From assembly GCA_964057225.1 (NCBI GenBank), contig CAXKVF010000072.1:248001-312000 (forward strand): a stretch of DNA of 64,000 nt, given 5' to 3'. Of this stretch, positions 24,289 through 39,424 are shown piece after piece. Origin of the DNA: Auanema rhodensis. Its lineage: Eukaryota; Nematoda; Chromadorea; Rhabditida; Rhabditidae. The position numbers and the translations under genes are program-made. The notes under the pieces are model-generated. The model saw nothing but the letters and a program-made list of their open reading frames with translations. It made no database searches and was not told the origin of the DNA. Each line of letters begins with the position of its first letter. Position 1 is the stretch's first letter.

Positions 24289-27200
24289 ACCATGAAGCAA
24301 TATCAATAAAAATTTGTTTTTCGACTAATATGGACATGGAGAATCTAATTTTGAAAACCGCATTTCTTTATCTTTCACGTGAAGCGAGTTACATACCAAG
24401 TGCACATCACGTGTACATTTAATTAGCATAAATTAAAGTTCACGTAAATTTCAAAGTCATGGTTACCATGCACCAATATCAATAAAAATTTGTTTTTAGA
24501 CTAATATGGACATGGGGAATCTAATTTTGAAAACCGCATCTCTTTATCTTTCACGTGAAGCGAGTTACATACCAAGTGCACATCACGTGTACATTTAATT
24601 AGCATAAATTAAAGTTCACGTAAATTTCAAAGTCATGGTTACCATGAAGCAATATCAATAAAAATTTGTTTTTAGACTAATATGGACATGGGGAATCTAA
24701 TTTTGAAAACCGCATCTCTTTATCTTTCACGTGAAGCGAGTTACATACCAAGTGCACATCACGTGTACATTTAATTAGCATAAATTAAAGTTCACGTAAA
24801 TTTTAAAGTCATGGTTACCATGAACCAATATCAATAAAAATTTGTTTTTAGACTAATATGGACATGGGGAATCTAATTTTGAAAACCGCATCTCTTTATC
24901 TTTCACGTGAAGCGAGTTACATACCAAGTGCACATCACGTGTACATTTAATTAGCATAAATTAAAGTTCACGTAAATTTCAAAGTCATGGTTACCATGAA
25001 CCAATATCAATAAAAATTTGTTTTTAGACTAATATGGACATGGGGAATCTAATTTTGAAAACCGCATCTCTTTATCTTTCACGTGAAGCGAGTTACATAC
25101 CAAGTGCACATCACGTGTACATTTAATTATCATAAATTAAAGTTCACGTAAATTTCAAAGTCATGGTTACCATGAACCAATATCAATAAAAATTTGTTTT
25201 TAGACTAATATGGACATGGGGAATCTAATTTTGAAAACCGCATCTCTTTATCTTTCACGTGAAGCGAGTTACATACCAAGTGCACATCACGTGTACATTT
25301 AATTAGCATAAATTAAAGTTCACGTAAATTTCAAAGTCATGGTTACCATGAACCAATATCAATAAAAATTTGTTTTTAGACTAATATGGACATGGGGAAT
25401 CTAATTTTGAAAACCGCATCTCTTTATCTTTCACGTGAAGCGAGTTACATACCAAGTGCACATCACGTGTACATTTAATTAGCATAAATTAAAGTTCACG
25501 TAAATTTCAAAGTCATGGTTACCATGAAGCAATATCAATAAAAATTTGTTTTTAGACTAATATGGACATGGGGAATCTAATTTTGAAAACCGCATCTCTT
25601 TATCTTTCACGTGAAGCGAGTTACATACCAAGTGCACATCACGTGTACATTTAATTAGCATAAATTAAAGTTCACGTAAATTTCAAAGTCATGGTTACCA
25701 TGAACCAATATCAATAAAAATTTGTTTTTAGACTAATATGGACATGGGGAATCTAATTTTGAAAACCGCATCTCTTTATCTTTCACGTGAAGCGAGTTAC
25801 ATACCAAGTGCACATCACGTGTACATTTAATTATCATAAATTAAAGTTCACGTAAATTTCAAAGTCATGGTTACCATGAACCAATATCAATAAAAATTTG
25901 TTTTTAGACTAATATGGACATGGGGAATCTAATTTTGAAAACCGCATCTCTTTATCTTTCACGTGAAGCGAGTTACATACCAAGTGCACATCACGTGTAC
26001 ATTTAATTAGCATAAATTAAAGTTCACGTAAATTTCAAAGTCATGGTTACCATGAACCAATGTCAATAAAAATTTGTTTTTAGACTAATATGGACATGGG
26101 GAATCTAATTTTGAAAACCGCATCTCTTTATCTTTCACGTGAAGCGAGTTACATACCAAGTGCACATCACGTGTACATTTAATTAGCATAAATTAAAGTT
26201 CACGTAAATTTCAAAGTCATGGTTACCATGAACCAATATCAATAAAAATTTGTTTTTAGACTAATATGGACATGGGGAATCTAATTTTGAAAACCGCATC
26301 TCTTTATCTTTCACGTGAAGCGAGTTACATACCAAGTGCACATCACGTGTACATTTAATTAGCATAAATTAAAGTTCACGTAAATTTCAAAGTCATGGTT
26401 ACCATGAACCAATATCAATAAAAATTTGTTTTTAGACTAATATGGACATGGGGAATCTAATTTTGAAAACCGCATCTCTTTATCTTTCACGTGAAGCGAG
26501 TTACATACCAAGTGCACATCACGTGTACATTTAATTAGCATAAATTAAAGTTCACGTAAATTTCAAAGTCATGGTTACCATGAAGCAATATCAATAAAAA
26601 TTTGTTTTTAGACTAATATGGACATGGGGAATCTAATTTTGAAAACCGCATCTCTTTATCTTTCACGTGAAGCGAGTTACATACCAAGTGCACATCACGT
26701 GTACATTTAATTAGCATAAATTAAAGTTCACGTAAATTTCAAAGTCATGGTTACCATGAACCAATATCAATAAAAATTTGTTTTTAGACTAATATGGACA
26801 TGGGGAATCTAATTTTGAAAACCGCATCTCTTTATCTTTCACGTGAAGCGAGTTACATACCAAGTGCACATCACGTGTACATTTAATTAGCATAAATTAA
26901 AGTTCACGTAAATTTCAAAGTCATGGTTACCATGAACCAATATCAATAAAAATTTGTTTTTAGACTAATATGGACATGGGGAATCTAATTTTGAAAACCG
27001 CATCTCTCTATCTTTCACGTGAAGCGAGTTACATACCAAGTGCACATCACGTGTACATTTAATTAGCATAAATTAAAGTTCACGTAAATTTCAAAGTCAT
27101 GGTTACCATGAAGCAATATCAATAAAAATTTGTTTTTAGACTAATATGGACATGGGGAATCTAATTTTGAAAACCGCATCTCTTTATCTTTCACGTGAAG

Positions 27201-28864
27201 CGAGTTACATACCAAGTGCACATCACGTGTACATTTAATTAGCATAAATTAAAGTTCACGTAAATTTCAAAGTCATGGTTACCATGAACCAATATCAATA
27301 AAAATTTGTTTTTAGACTAATATGGACATGAGGAATCTAATTTTGAAAACCGCATCTCTTTATCTTTCACGTGAAGCGAGTTACATACCAAGTGCACATC
27401 ACGTGTACATTTAATTAGCATAAATTAAAGTTCACGTAAATTTCAAAGTCATGGTTACCATGAAGCAATATCAATAAAAATTTGTTTTTAGACTAATATG
27501 GACATGGGGAATCTAATTTTGAAAACCGTATCTCTTTATCTTTCACGTGAAGCGAGTTACATACCAAGTGCACATCACGTGTACATTTAATTAGCATAAA
27601 TTAAAGTTCACGTAAATTTCAAAGTCATGGTTACCATGAAGCAATATCAATAAAAATTTGTTTTTAGACTAATATGGACATGGGGAATCTAATTTTGAAA
27701 ACCGCATCTCTTTATCTTTCACGTGAAGCGAGTTACATACCAAGTGCACATCACGTGTACATTTAATTAGCATAAATTAAAGTTCACGTAAATTTCAAAG
27801 TCATGGTTACCATGAACCAATATCAATAAAAATTTGTTTTTAGACTAATATGGACATGGGGAATCTAATTTTGAAAACCGCATCTCTTTATCTTTCACGT
27901 GAAGCGAGTTACATACCAAGTGCACATCACGTGTACATTTAATTAGCATAAATTAAAGTTCACGTAAATTTCAAAGTCATGGTTACCATGAAGCAATATC
28001 AATAAAAATTTGTTTTTAGACTAATATGGACATGGGGAATCTAATTTTGAAAACCGCATCTCTTTATCTTTCACGTGAAGCGAGTTACATACCAAGTGCA
28101 CATCACGTGTACATTTAATTAGCATAAATTAAAGTTCACGTAAAATTCAAAGTCATGGTTACCATGCACCAATATCAATAAAAATTTGTTTTTAGACTAA
28201 TATGGACATGGGGAATCTAATTTTGAAAACCGCATCTCTTTATCTTTCACGTGAAGCGAGTTACATACCAAGTGCACATCACGTGTACATTTAATTAGCA
28301 TAAATTAAAGTTCACGTAAATTTCAAAGTCATGGTTACCATGCACCAATATCAATAAAAATTTGTTTTTAGACTAATATGGACATGGGGAATCTAATTTT
28401 GAAAACCGCATCTCTTTATCTTTCACGTGAAGCGAGTTACATACCAAGTGCACATCACGTGTACATTTAATTAGCATAAATTAAAGTTCACGTAAATTTC
28501 AAAGTCATGGTTACCATGCACCAATATCAATAAAAATTTGTTTTTAGACTAATATGGACATGGGGGATCTAATTTTGAAAACCGCATCTCTTTATCTTTC
28601 ACGTGAAGCGAGTTACATACCAAGTGCACATCACGTGTACATTTAATTAGCATAAATTAAAGTTCACGTAAATTTCAAAGTCATGGTTACCATGAACCAA
28701 TATCAATAAAAATTTGTTTTTAGACTAATATGGACATGGGTAATCTAATTTTGAAAACCGCATCTCTTTATCTTTCACGTGAAGCGAGTTACATACCAAG
28801 TGCACATCACGTGTACATTTAATTAGCATAAATTAAAGTTCACGTAAATTTCAAAGTCATGGTT
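24289..28864. repeat. 26-monomer segmental duplication, copy 2
   Basis: This is the second copy of 15665-20240 with the same 26 marker states in order, including the unique 34c/52a/76t first monomer, two 138t monomers (24993, 25697), 14g (26049), 80c (26929), 73t (27457), 161a (27985), gggg (28513) and ggt (28689). Its one visible private change is 51a at 27331. Near-identity over 4.6 kb across an 8.6-kb offset implies a recent event. Confidence 0.9.
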
Positions 28865-31152
28865 ACCATGCACCAATATCAATAAAAATTTGTTTTTAGA
28901 CTAATATGGACATGGGGAATCTAATTTTGAAAACCGCATCTCTTTATCTTTCACGTGAAGCGAGTTACATACCAAGTGCACATCACGTGTACATTTAATT
29001 AGCATAAATTAAAGTTCACGTAAATTTCAAAGTCATGGTTACCATGCACCAATATCAATAAAAATTTGTTTTTAGACTAATATGGACATGGGGAATCTAA
29101 TTTTGAAAACCGCATCTCTTTATCTTTCACGTGAAGCGAGTTACATACCAAGTGCACATCACGTGTACATTTAATTAGCATAAATTAAAGTTCACGTAAA
29201 TTTCAAAGTCATGGTTACCATGCACCAATATCAATAAAAATTTGTTTTTAGACTAATATGGACATGGGGAATCTAATTTTGAAAACCGCATCTCTTTATC
29301 TTTCACGTGAAGCGAGTTACATACCAAGTGCACATCACGTGTACATTTAATTAGCATAAATTAAAGTTCACGTAAATTTCAAAGTCATGGTTACCATGCA
29401 CCAATATCAATAAAAATTTGTTTTTAGACTAATATGGACATGGGGGATCTAATTTTGAAAACCGCATCTCTTTATCTTTCACGTGAAGCGAGTTACATAC
29501 CAAGTGCACATCACGTGTACATTTAATTAGCATAAATTAAAGTTCACGTAAATTTCAAAGTCATGGTTACCATGAACCAATATCAATAAAAATTTGTTTT
29601 TAGACTAATATGGACATGGGTAATCTAATTTTGAAAACCGCATCTCTTTATCTTTCACGTGAAGCGAGTTACATACCAAGTGCACATCACGTGTACATTT
29701 AATTAGCATAAATTAAAGTTCACGTAAATTTCAAAGTCATGGTTACCATGCACCAATATCAATAAAAATTTGTTTTTAGACTAATATGGACATGGGGAAT
29801 CTAATTTTGAAAACCGCATCTCTTTATCTTTCACGTGAAGCGAGTTACATACCAAGTGCACATCACGTGTACATTTAATTAGCATAAATTAAAGTTCACG
29901 TAAAATTCAAAGTCATGGTTACCATGCACCAATATCAATAAAAATTTGTTTTTAGACTAATATGGACATGGGGAATCTAATTTTGAAAACCGCATCTCTT
30001 TATCTTTCACGTGAAGCGAGTTACATACCAAGTGCACATCACGTGTACATTTAATTAGCATAAATTAAAGTTCACGTAAATTTCAAAGTCATGGTTACCA
30101 TGCACCAATATCAATAAAAATTTGTTTTTAGACTAATATGGACATGGGTAATCTAATTTTGAAAACCGCATCTCTTTATCTTTCACGTGAAGCGAGTTAC
30201 ATACCAAGTGCACATCACGTGTACATTTAATTAGCATAAATTAAAGTTCACGTAAATTTCAAAGTCATGGTTACCATGCACCAATATCAATAAAAATTTG
30301 TTTTTAGACTAATATGGACATGGGGAATCTAATTTTGAAAACCGCATCTCTTTATCTTTCACGTGAAGCGAGTTACATACCAAGTGCACATCACGTGTAC
30401 ATTTAATTAGCATAAATTAAAGTTCACGTAAAATTCAAAGTCATGGTTACCATGCACCAATATCAATAAAAATTTGTTTTTAGACTAATATGGACATGGG
30501 GAATCTAATTTTGAAAACCGCATCTCTTTATCTTTCACGTGAAGCGAGTTACATACCAAGTGCACATCACGTGTACATTTAATTAGCATAAATTAAAGTT
30601 CACGTAAATTTCAAAGTCATGGTTACCATGCACCAATATCAATAAAAATTTGTTTTTAGACTAATATGGACATGGGGAATCTAATTTTGAAAACCGCATC
30701 TCTTTATCTTTCACGTGAAGCGAGTTACATACCAAGTGCACATCACGTGTACATTTAATTAGCATAAATTAAAGTTCACGTAAATTTCAAAGTCATGGTT
30801 ACCATGAACCAATATCAATAAAAATTTGTTTTTAGACTAATATGGACATGGGGAATCTAATTTTGAAAACCGCATCTCTTTATCTTTCACGTGAAGCGAG
30901 TTACATACCAAGTGCACATCACGTGTACATTTAATTAGCATAAATTAAAGTTCACGTAAATTTCAAAGTCATGGTTACCATGCACCAATATCAATAAAAA
31001 TTTGTTTTTAGACTAATATGGACATGGGGAATCTAATTTTGAAAACCGCATCTCTTTATCTTTCACGTGAAGCGAGTTACATACCAAGTGCACATCACGT
31101 GTACATTTAATTAGCATAAATTAAAGTTCACGTAAAATTCAAAGTCATGGTT
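28161..31152. repeat. C-type dominated block with short periods
   Basis: Fourteen of 17 monomers are C type. C, C, Cgggg, Aggt (28161-28864) is followed by C, C, C, Cgggg, Aggt (28865-29744), a near-tandem copy that gained one C monomer. Next, C161a, C, Cggt (29745-30272) is followed by C161a, C, C (30273-30800), a 528-bp period. The 30097 monomer combines the C start with 53t, otherwise mostly found on A-type monomers, so it may be a recombinant. Confidence 0.75.
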
Positions 31153-32208
31153 ACCATGAACCAATATCAATAAAAATTTGTTTTTAGACTAATATGGACA
31201 TGAGGAATCTAATTTTGAAAACCGCATCTCTTTATCTTTCACGTGAAGCGAGTTACATACCAAGTGCACATCACGTGTACATTTAATTAGCATAAATTAA
31301 AGTTCACGTAAATTTCAAAGTCATGGTTACCATGAACCAATATCAATAAAAATTTGTTTTTAGACTAATATGGACATGGGGAATCTAATTTTGAAAACCG
31401 CATCTCTTCATCTTTCACGTGAAGCGAGTTACATACCAAGTGCACATCACGTGTACATTTAATTAGCATAAATTAAAGTTCACGTAAATTTCAAAGTCAT
31501 GGTTACCATGCACCAATATCAATAAAAATTTGTTTTTAGACTAATATGGACATGGGGAATCTAATTTTGAAAACCGCATCTCTTTATCTTTCACGTGAAG
31601 CGAGTTACATACCAAGTGCACATCACGTGTACATTTAATTAGCATAAATTAAAGTTCACGTAAAATTCAAAGTCATGGTTACCATGAACCAATATCAATA
31701 AAAATTTGTTTTTAGACTAATATGGACATGGGGAATCTAATTTTGAAAACCGCATCTCTTTATCTTTCACGTGAAGCGAGTTACATACCAAGTGCACATC
31801 ACGTGTACATTTAATTAGCATAAATTAAAGTTCACGTAAAATTCAAAGTCATGGTTACCATGCACCAATATCAATAAAAATTTGTTTTTAGACTAATATG
31901 CACATGGGGAATCTAATTTTGAAAACCGCATCTCTTTATCTTTCACGTGAAGCGAGTTACATACCAAGTGCACATCACGTGTACATTTAATTAGCATAAA
32001 TTAAAGTTCACGTAAATTTCAAAGTCATGGTTACCATGCACCAATATCAATAAAAATTTGTTTTTAGACTAATATGGACATGGGGAATCTAATTTTGAAA
32101 ACCGCATCTCTTTATCTTTCACGTGAAGCGAGTTACATACCAAGTGCACATCACGTGTACATTTAATTAGCATAAATTAAAGTTCACGTAAATTTCAAAG
32201 TCATGGTT

Positions 32209-33616
32209 ACCTTGCACCAATATCAATAAAAATTTGTTTTTAGACTAATATGGACATGGGGAATCTAATTTTGAAAACCGCATCTCTTTATCTTTCACGT
32301 GAAGCGAGTTACATACCAAGTGCACATCACGTGTACATTTAATTAGCATAAATTAAAGTTCACGTAAATTTCAAAGTCATGGTTACCATGAACCAATATC
32401 AATAAAAATTTGTTTTTAGACTAATATGGACATGGGGAATCTAATTTTGAAAACCGCATCTCTTCATCTTTCACGTGAAGCGAGTTACATACCAAGTGCA
32501 CATCACGTGTACATTTAATTAGCATAAATTAAAGTTCACGTAAATTTCAAAGTCATGGTTACCATGCACCAATATCAATAAAAATTTGTTTTAAGACTAA
32601 TATGGACATGGGGAATCTAATTTTGAAAACCGCATCTCTTTATCTTTCACGTGAAGCGAGTTACATACCAAGTGCACATCACGTGTACATTTAATTAGCA
32701 TAAATTAAAGTTCACGTAAAATTCAAAGTCATGGTTACCATGAACCAATATCAATAAAAATTTGTTTTTAGACTAATATGGACATGGGGAATCTAATTTT
32801 GAAAACCGCATCTCATTATCTTTCACGTGAAGCGAGTTACATACCAAGTGCACATCACGTGTACATTTAATTAGCATAAATTAAAGTTCACGTAAAATTC
32901 AAAGTCATGGTTACCATGCACCAATATCAATAAAAATTTGTTTTTAGACTAATATGGACATGGGGAATCTAATTTTGAAAACCGCATCTCTTTATCTTTC
33001 ACGTGAAGCGAGTTACATACCAAGTGCACATCACGTGTACATTTAATTAGCATAAATTAAAGTTCACGTAAATTTCAAAGTCATGGTTACCATGAACCAA
33101 TATCAATAAAAATTTGTTTTTAGACTAATATGGACATGGGGAATCTAATTTTGAAAACCGCATCTCTTTATCTTTCACGTGAAGCGAGTTACATACCAAG
33201 TGCACATCACGTGTACATTTAATTAGCATAAATTAAAGTTCACGTAAATTTCAAAGTCATGGTTACCATGAACCAATATCAATAAAAATTTGTTTTTAGA
33301 CTAATATGGACATGAGGAATCTAATTTTGAAAACCGCATCTCTTTATCTTTCACGTGAAGCGACTTACATACCAAGTGCACATCACGTGTACATTTAATT
33401 AGCATAAATTAAAGTTCACGTAAATTTCAAAGTCATGGTTACCATGAACCAATATCAATAAAAATTTGTTTTTAGACTAATATGGACATGTTGAATCTAA
33501 TTTTGAAAACCGCATCTCTTTATCTTTCACGTGAAGCGAGTTACATACCAAGTGCACATCACGTGTACATTTAATTAGCATAAATTAAAGTTCACGTAAA
33601 TTTCAAAGTCATGGTT
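32209..33616. repeat. C4t 8-mer block, copy 1
   Basis: Eight monomers: C4t ('accttgcacc'), A81c, C161a, A161a, C, A, Aagg100c, Attg. The same series is at 35553-36960 and 49096-50504, where the fifth and sixth monomers are C45c and C instead of C and A. Each block precedes a G74t/Gaag section. Confidence 0.8.
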
Positions 33617-35552
33617 ACCATGAAGCAATATCAATAAAAATTTGTTTTTAGACTAATATGGACATGGGGAATCTAATTTTGAAAACCGCTTCTCTTTATC
33701 TTTCACGTGAAGCGAGTTACATACCAAGTGCACATCACGTGTACATTTAATTAGCATAAATTAAAGTTCACGTAAATTTCAAAGTCATGGTTACCATGAA
33801 GCAATATCAATAAAAATTTGTTTTTAGACTAATATGGACATGAAGAATCTAATTTTGAAAACCGCATCTCTTTATCTTTCACGTGAAGCGAGTTACATAC
33901 CAAGTGCACATCACGTGTACATTTAATTAGCATAAATTAAAGTTCACGTAAATTTCAAAGTCATGGTTACCATGAACCAATATCAATAAAAATTTGTTTT
34001 TAGACTAATATGGACATGGGGAATCTAATTTTGAAAACCGCATCTCTTTATCTTTCACGTGAAGCGAGTTACATACCAAGTGCACATCACGTGTACATTT
34101 AATTAGCATAAATTAAAGTTCACGTAAATTTCAAAGTCATGGTTACCATGAACCAATATCAATAAAAATTTGTTTTTAGACTAATATGGACATGGGTAAT
34201 CTAATTTTGAAAACCGCATCTCTTTATCTTTCACGTGAAGCGAGTTACATACCAAGTGCACATCACGTGTACATTTAATTAGCATAAATTAAAGTTCACG
34301 TAAATTTCAAAGTCATGGTTACCATGCACCAATATCAATAAAAATTTGTTTTTAGACTAATATGGACATGGGGAATCTAATTTTGAAAACCGCATCTCTT
34401 TATCTTTCACGTGAAGCGAGTTACATACCAAGTGCACATCACGTGTACATTTAATTAGCATAAATTAAAGTTCACGTAAATTTCAAAGTTATGGTTACCA
34501 TGCACCAATATCAATAAAAATTTGTTTTTAGACTAATATGGACATGGGGAATCTAATTTTGAAAACCGCATCTCTTTATCTTTCACGTGAAGCGAGTTAC
34601 ATACCAAGTGCACATCACGTGTACATTTAATTAGCATAAATTAAAGTTCACGTAAATTTCAAAGTCATAGTTACCATGAACCAATATCAATAAAAATTTG
34701 TTTTTAGACTAATATGGACATGGGGAATCTAATTTTGAAAACCGCATCTCTTTATCTTTCACGTGAAGCGAGTTACATACCAAGTACACATCACGTGTAC
34801 ATTTAATTAGCATAAATTAAAGTTCACGTAAATTTCAAAGTCATGGTTACCATGAACCAATATCAATAAAAATTTGTTTTTAGACTAATATGGACATGGG
34901 GAATCTAATTTTGAAAACCGCATCTCTTCATCTTTCACGTGAAGCGAGTTACATACCAAGTGCACATCACGTGTACATTTAATTAGCATAAATTAAAGTT
35001 CACGTAAATTTCAAAGTCATGGTTACCATGAACCAATATCAATAAAAATTTGTTTTTAGACTAATATGGACATGGGGAATCTAATTTTGAAAACCGCATC
35101 TCTTTATCTTTCACGTGAAGCGAGTTACATACCAAGTGCACATCACGTGTACATTTAATTAGCATAAATTAAAGTTCACGTAAAATTCAAAGTCATGGTT
35201 ACCATGCACCAATATCAATAAAAATTTGTTTTTAGACTAATATGCACATGGGGAATCTAATTTTGAAAACCGCATCTCTTTATCTTTCACGTGAAGCGAG
35301 TTACATACCAAGTGCACATCACGTGTACATTTAATTAGCATAAATTAAAGTTCACGTAAATTTCAAAGTCATGGTTACCATGCACCAATATCAATAAAAA
35401 TTTGTTTTTAGACTAATATGGACATGGGGAATCTAATTTTGAAAACCGCATCTCTTTATCTTTCACGTGAAGCGAGTTACATACCAAGTGCACATCACGT
35501 GTACATTTAATTAGCATAAATTAAAGTTCACGTAAATTTCAAAGTCATGGTT

Positions 35553-36960
35553 ACCTTGCACCAATATCAATAAAAATTTGTTTTTAGACTAATATGGACA
35601 TGGGGAATCTAATTTTGAAAACCGCATCTCTTTATCTTTCACGTGAAGCGAGTTACATACCAAGTGCACATCACGTGTACATTTAATTAGCATAAATTAA
35701 AGTTCACGTAAATTTCAAAGTCATGGTTACCATGAACCAATATCAATAAAAATTTGTTTTTAGACTAATATGGACATGGGGAATCTAATTTTGAAAACCG
35801 CATCTCTTCATCTTTCACGTGAAGCGAGTTACATACCAAGTGCACATCACGTGTACATTTAATTAGCATAAATTAAAGTTCACGTAAATTTCAAAGTCAT
35901 GGTTACCATGCACCAATATCAATAAAAATTTGTTTTTAGACTAATATGGACATGGGGAATCTAATTTTGAAAACCGCATCTCTTTATCTTTCACGTGAAG
36001 CGAGTTACATACCAAGTGCACATCACGTGTACATTTAATTAGCATAAATTAAAGTTCACGTAAAATTCAAAGTCATGGTTACCATGAACCAATATCAATA
36101 AAAATTTGTTTTTAGACTAATATGGACATGGGGAATCTAATTTTGAAAACCGCATCTCTTTATCTTTCACGTGAAGCGAGTTACATACCAAGTGCACATC
36201 ACGTGTACATTTAATTAGCATAAATTAAAGTTCACGTAAAATTCAAAGTCATGGTTACCATGCACCAATATCAATAAAAATTTGTTTTTAGACTAATATG
36301 CACATGGGGAATCTAATTTTGAAAACCGCATCTCTTTATCTTTCACGTGAAGCGAGTTACATACCAAGTGCACATCACGTGTACATTTAATTAGCATAAA
36401 TTAAAGTTCACGTAAATTTCAAAGTCATGGTTACCATGCACCAATATCAATAAAAATTTGTTTTTAGACTAATATGGACATGGGGAATCTAATTTTGAAA
36501 ACCGCATCTCTTTATCTTTCACGTGAAGCGAGTTACATACCAAGTGCACATCACGTGTACATTTAATTAGCATAAATTAAAGTTCACGTAAATTTCAAAG
36601 TCATGGTTACCATGAACCAATATCAATAAAAATTTGTTTTTAGACTAATATGGACATGAGGAATCTAATTTTGAAAACCGCATCTCTTTATCTTTCACGT
36701 GAAGCGACTTACATACCAAGTGCACATCACGTGTACATTTAATTAGCATAAATTAAAGTTCACGTAAATTTCAAAGTCATGGTTACCATGAACCAATATC
36801 AATAAAAATTTGTTTTTAGACTAATATGGACATGTTGAATCTAATTTTGAAAACCGCATCTCTTTATCTTTCACGTGAAGCGAGTTACATACCAAGTGCA
36901 CATCACGTGTACATTTAATTAGCATAAATTAAAGTTCACGTAAATTTCAAAGTCATGGTT
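35553..36960. repeat. C4t 8-mer block, copy 2
   Basis: Order is C4t, A81c, C161a, A161a, C45c, C, Aagg100c, Attg. It matches 49096-50504 in all eight monomers apart from the inserted C at 50348, although the two are about 13.5 kb apart, and it differs from 32209-33616 in monomers five and six. Confidence 0.85.
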
Positions 36961-38016
36961 ACCATGAAGCAATATCAATAAAAATTTGTTTTTAGACTAA
37001 TATGGACATGGGGAATCTAATTTTGAAAACCGCTTCTCTTTATCTTTCACGTGAAGCGAGTTACATACCAAGTGCACATCACGTGTACATTTAATTAGCA
37101 TAAATTAAAGTTCACGTAAATTTCAAAGTCATGGTTACCATGAAGCAATATCAATAAAAATTTGTTTTTAGACTAATATGGACATGAAGAATCTAATTTT
37201 GAAAACCGCATCTCTTTATCTTTCACGTGAAGCGAGTTACATACCAAGTGCACATCACGTGTACATTTAATTAGCATAAATTAAAGTTCACGTAAATTTC
37301 AAAGTCATGGTTACCATGAACCAATATCAATAAAAATTTGTTTTTAGACTAATATGGACATGGGGAATCTAATTTTGAAAACCGCATCTCTTTATCTTTC
37401 ACGTGAAGCGAGTTACATACCAAGTGCACATCACGTGTACATTTAATTAGCATAAATTAAAGTTCACGTAAATTTCAAAGTCATGGTTACCATGCACCAA
37501 TATCAATAAAAATTTGTTTTTAGACTAATATGGACATGGGGAATCTAATTTTGAAAACCGCATCTCTTTATCTTTCACGTGAAGCGAGTTACATACCAAG
37601 TGCACATCACGTGTACATTTAATTAGCATAAATTAAAGTTCACGTAAATTTCAAAGTTATGGTTACCATGCACCAATATCAATAAAAATTTGTTTTTAGA
37701 CTAATATGGACATGGGGAATCTAATTTTGAAAACCGCATCTCTTTATCTTTCACGTGAAGCGAGTTACATACCAAGTGCACATCACGTGTACATTTAATT
37801 AGCATAAATTAAAGTTCACGTAAATTTCAAAGTCATAGTTACCATGAACCAATATCAATAAAAATTTGTTTTTAGACTAATATGGACATGGGGAATCTAA
37901 TTTTGAAAACCGCATCTCTTTATCTTTCACGTGAAGCGAGTTACATACCAAGTACACATCACGTGTACATTTAATTAGCATAAATTAAAGTTCACGTAAA
38001 TTTCAAAGTCATGGTT

Positions 38017-39424
38017 ACCATGAACCAATATCAATAAAAATTTGTTTTTAGACTAATATGGACATGGGTAATCTAATTTTGAAAACCGCATCTCTTTATC
38101 TTTCACGTGAAGCGAGTTACATACCAAGTGCACATCACGTGTACATTTAATTAGCATAAATTAAAGTTCACGTAAATTTCAAAGTCATGGTTACCATGCA
38201 CCAATATCAATAAAAATTTGTTTTTAGACTAATATGGACATGGGGAATCTAATTTTGAAAACCGCATCTCTTTATCTTTCACGTGAAGCGAGTTACATAC
38301 CAAGTGCACATCACGTGTACATTTAATTAGCATAAATTAAAGTTCACGTAAATTTCAAAGTCATGGTTACCATGAACCAATATCAATAAAAATTTGTTTT
38401 TAGACTAATATGGACATGGGGAATCTAATTTTGAAAACCGCATCTCTTTATCTTTCACGTGAAGCGAGTTACATACCAAGTGCACATCACGTGTACATTT
38501 AATTAGCATAAATTAAAGTTCACGTAAATTTCAAAGTCATGGTTACCATGCACCAATATCAATAAAAATTTGTTTTTAGACTAATATGGACATGGGGAAT
38601 CTAATTTTGAAAACCGCATCTCTTTATCTTTCACGTGAAGCGAGTTACATACCAAGTGCACATCACGTGTACATTTAATTAGCATAAATTAAAGTTCACG
38701 TAAATTTCAAAGTCATGGTTACCATGAACCAATATCAATAAAAATTTGTTTTTAGACTAATATGGACATGGGTAATCTAATTTTGAAAACCGCATCTCTT
38801 TATCTTTCACGTGAAGCGAGTTACATACCAAGTGCACATCACGTGTACATTTAATTAGCATAAATTAAAGTTCACGTAAATTTCAAAGTCATGGTTACCA
38901 TGCACCAATATCAATAAAAATTTGTTTTTAGACTAATATGGACATGGGGAATCTAATTTTGAAAACCGCATCTCTTTATCTTTCACGTGAAGCGAGTTAC
39001 ATACCAAGTGCACATCACGTGTACATTTAATTAGCATAAATTAAAGTTCACGTAAATTTCAAAGTCATGGTTACCATGAACCAATATCAATAAAAATTTG
39101 TTTTTAGACTAATATGGACATGGGGAATCTAATTTTGAAAACCGCATCTCTTTATCTTTCACGTGAAGCGAGTTACATACCAAGTGCACATCACGTGTAC
39201 ATTTAATTAGCATAAATTAAAGTTCACGTAAATTTCAAAGTCATGGTTACCATGCACCAATATCAATAAAAATTTGTTTTTAGACTAATATGGACATGGG
39301 GAATCTAATTTTGAAAACCGCATCTCTTTATCTTTCACGTGAAGCGAGTTACATACCAAGTGCACATCACGTGTACATTTAATTAGCATAAATTAAAGTT
39401 CACGTAAATTTCAAAGTCATGGTT
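38017..39424. repeat. A/C alternating block
   Basis: Eight monomers read Aggt, C, A, C, Aggt, C, A, C. This is a 704-bp 4-mer (Aggt-C-A-C) in two tandem copies, 38017-38720 and 38721-39424. A related run, Aggt, C, A, C45c, C, is at 53497-54376 in the same position relative to super-repeat copy 3. Confidence 0.8.

Larger units (their letters stand above)
31153..38016. repeat. 19-monomer (3,344-bp) HOR region
   Basis: Markers in 31681-34848 (A161a, C45c, C, C4t, A81c, C161a, A161a, C, A, Aagg100c, Attg, G74t, Gaag, A, Aggt, C170t, C173a, A114a) recur 19 monomers later at 35025-38016, with C45c, C replacing C, A and the Aggt monomer missing. Inside, A81c-C161a-A161a recurs at 31329, 32385 and 35729. 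The g100c ('gcgactta'), ttg, 173a and 114a markers make the match unambiguous. Private changes are 'tgttttaagac' in the 32561 monomer and 'tctcattatc' in the 32737 monomer. Confidence 0.85.
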
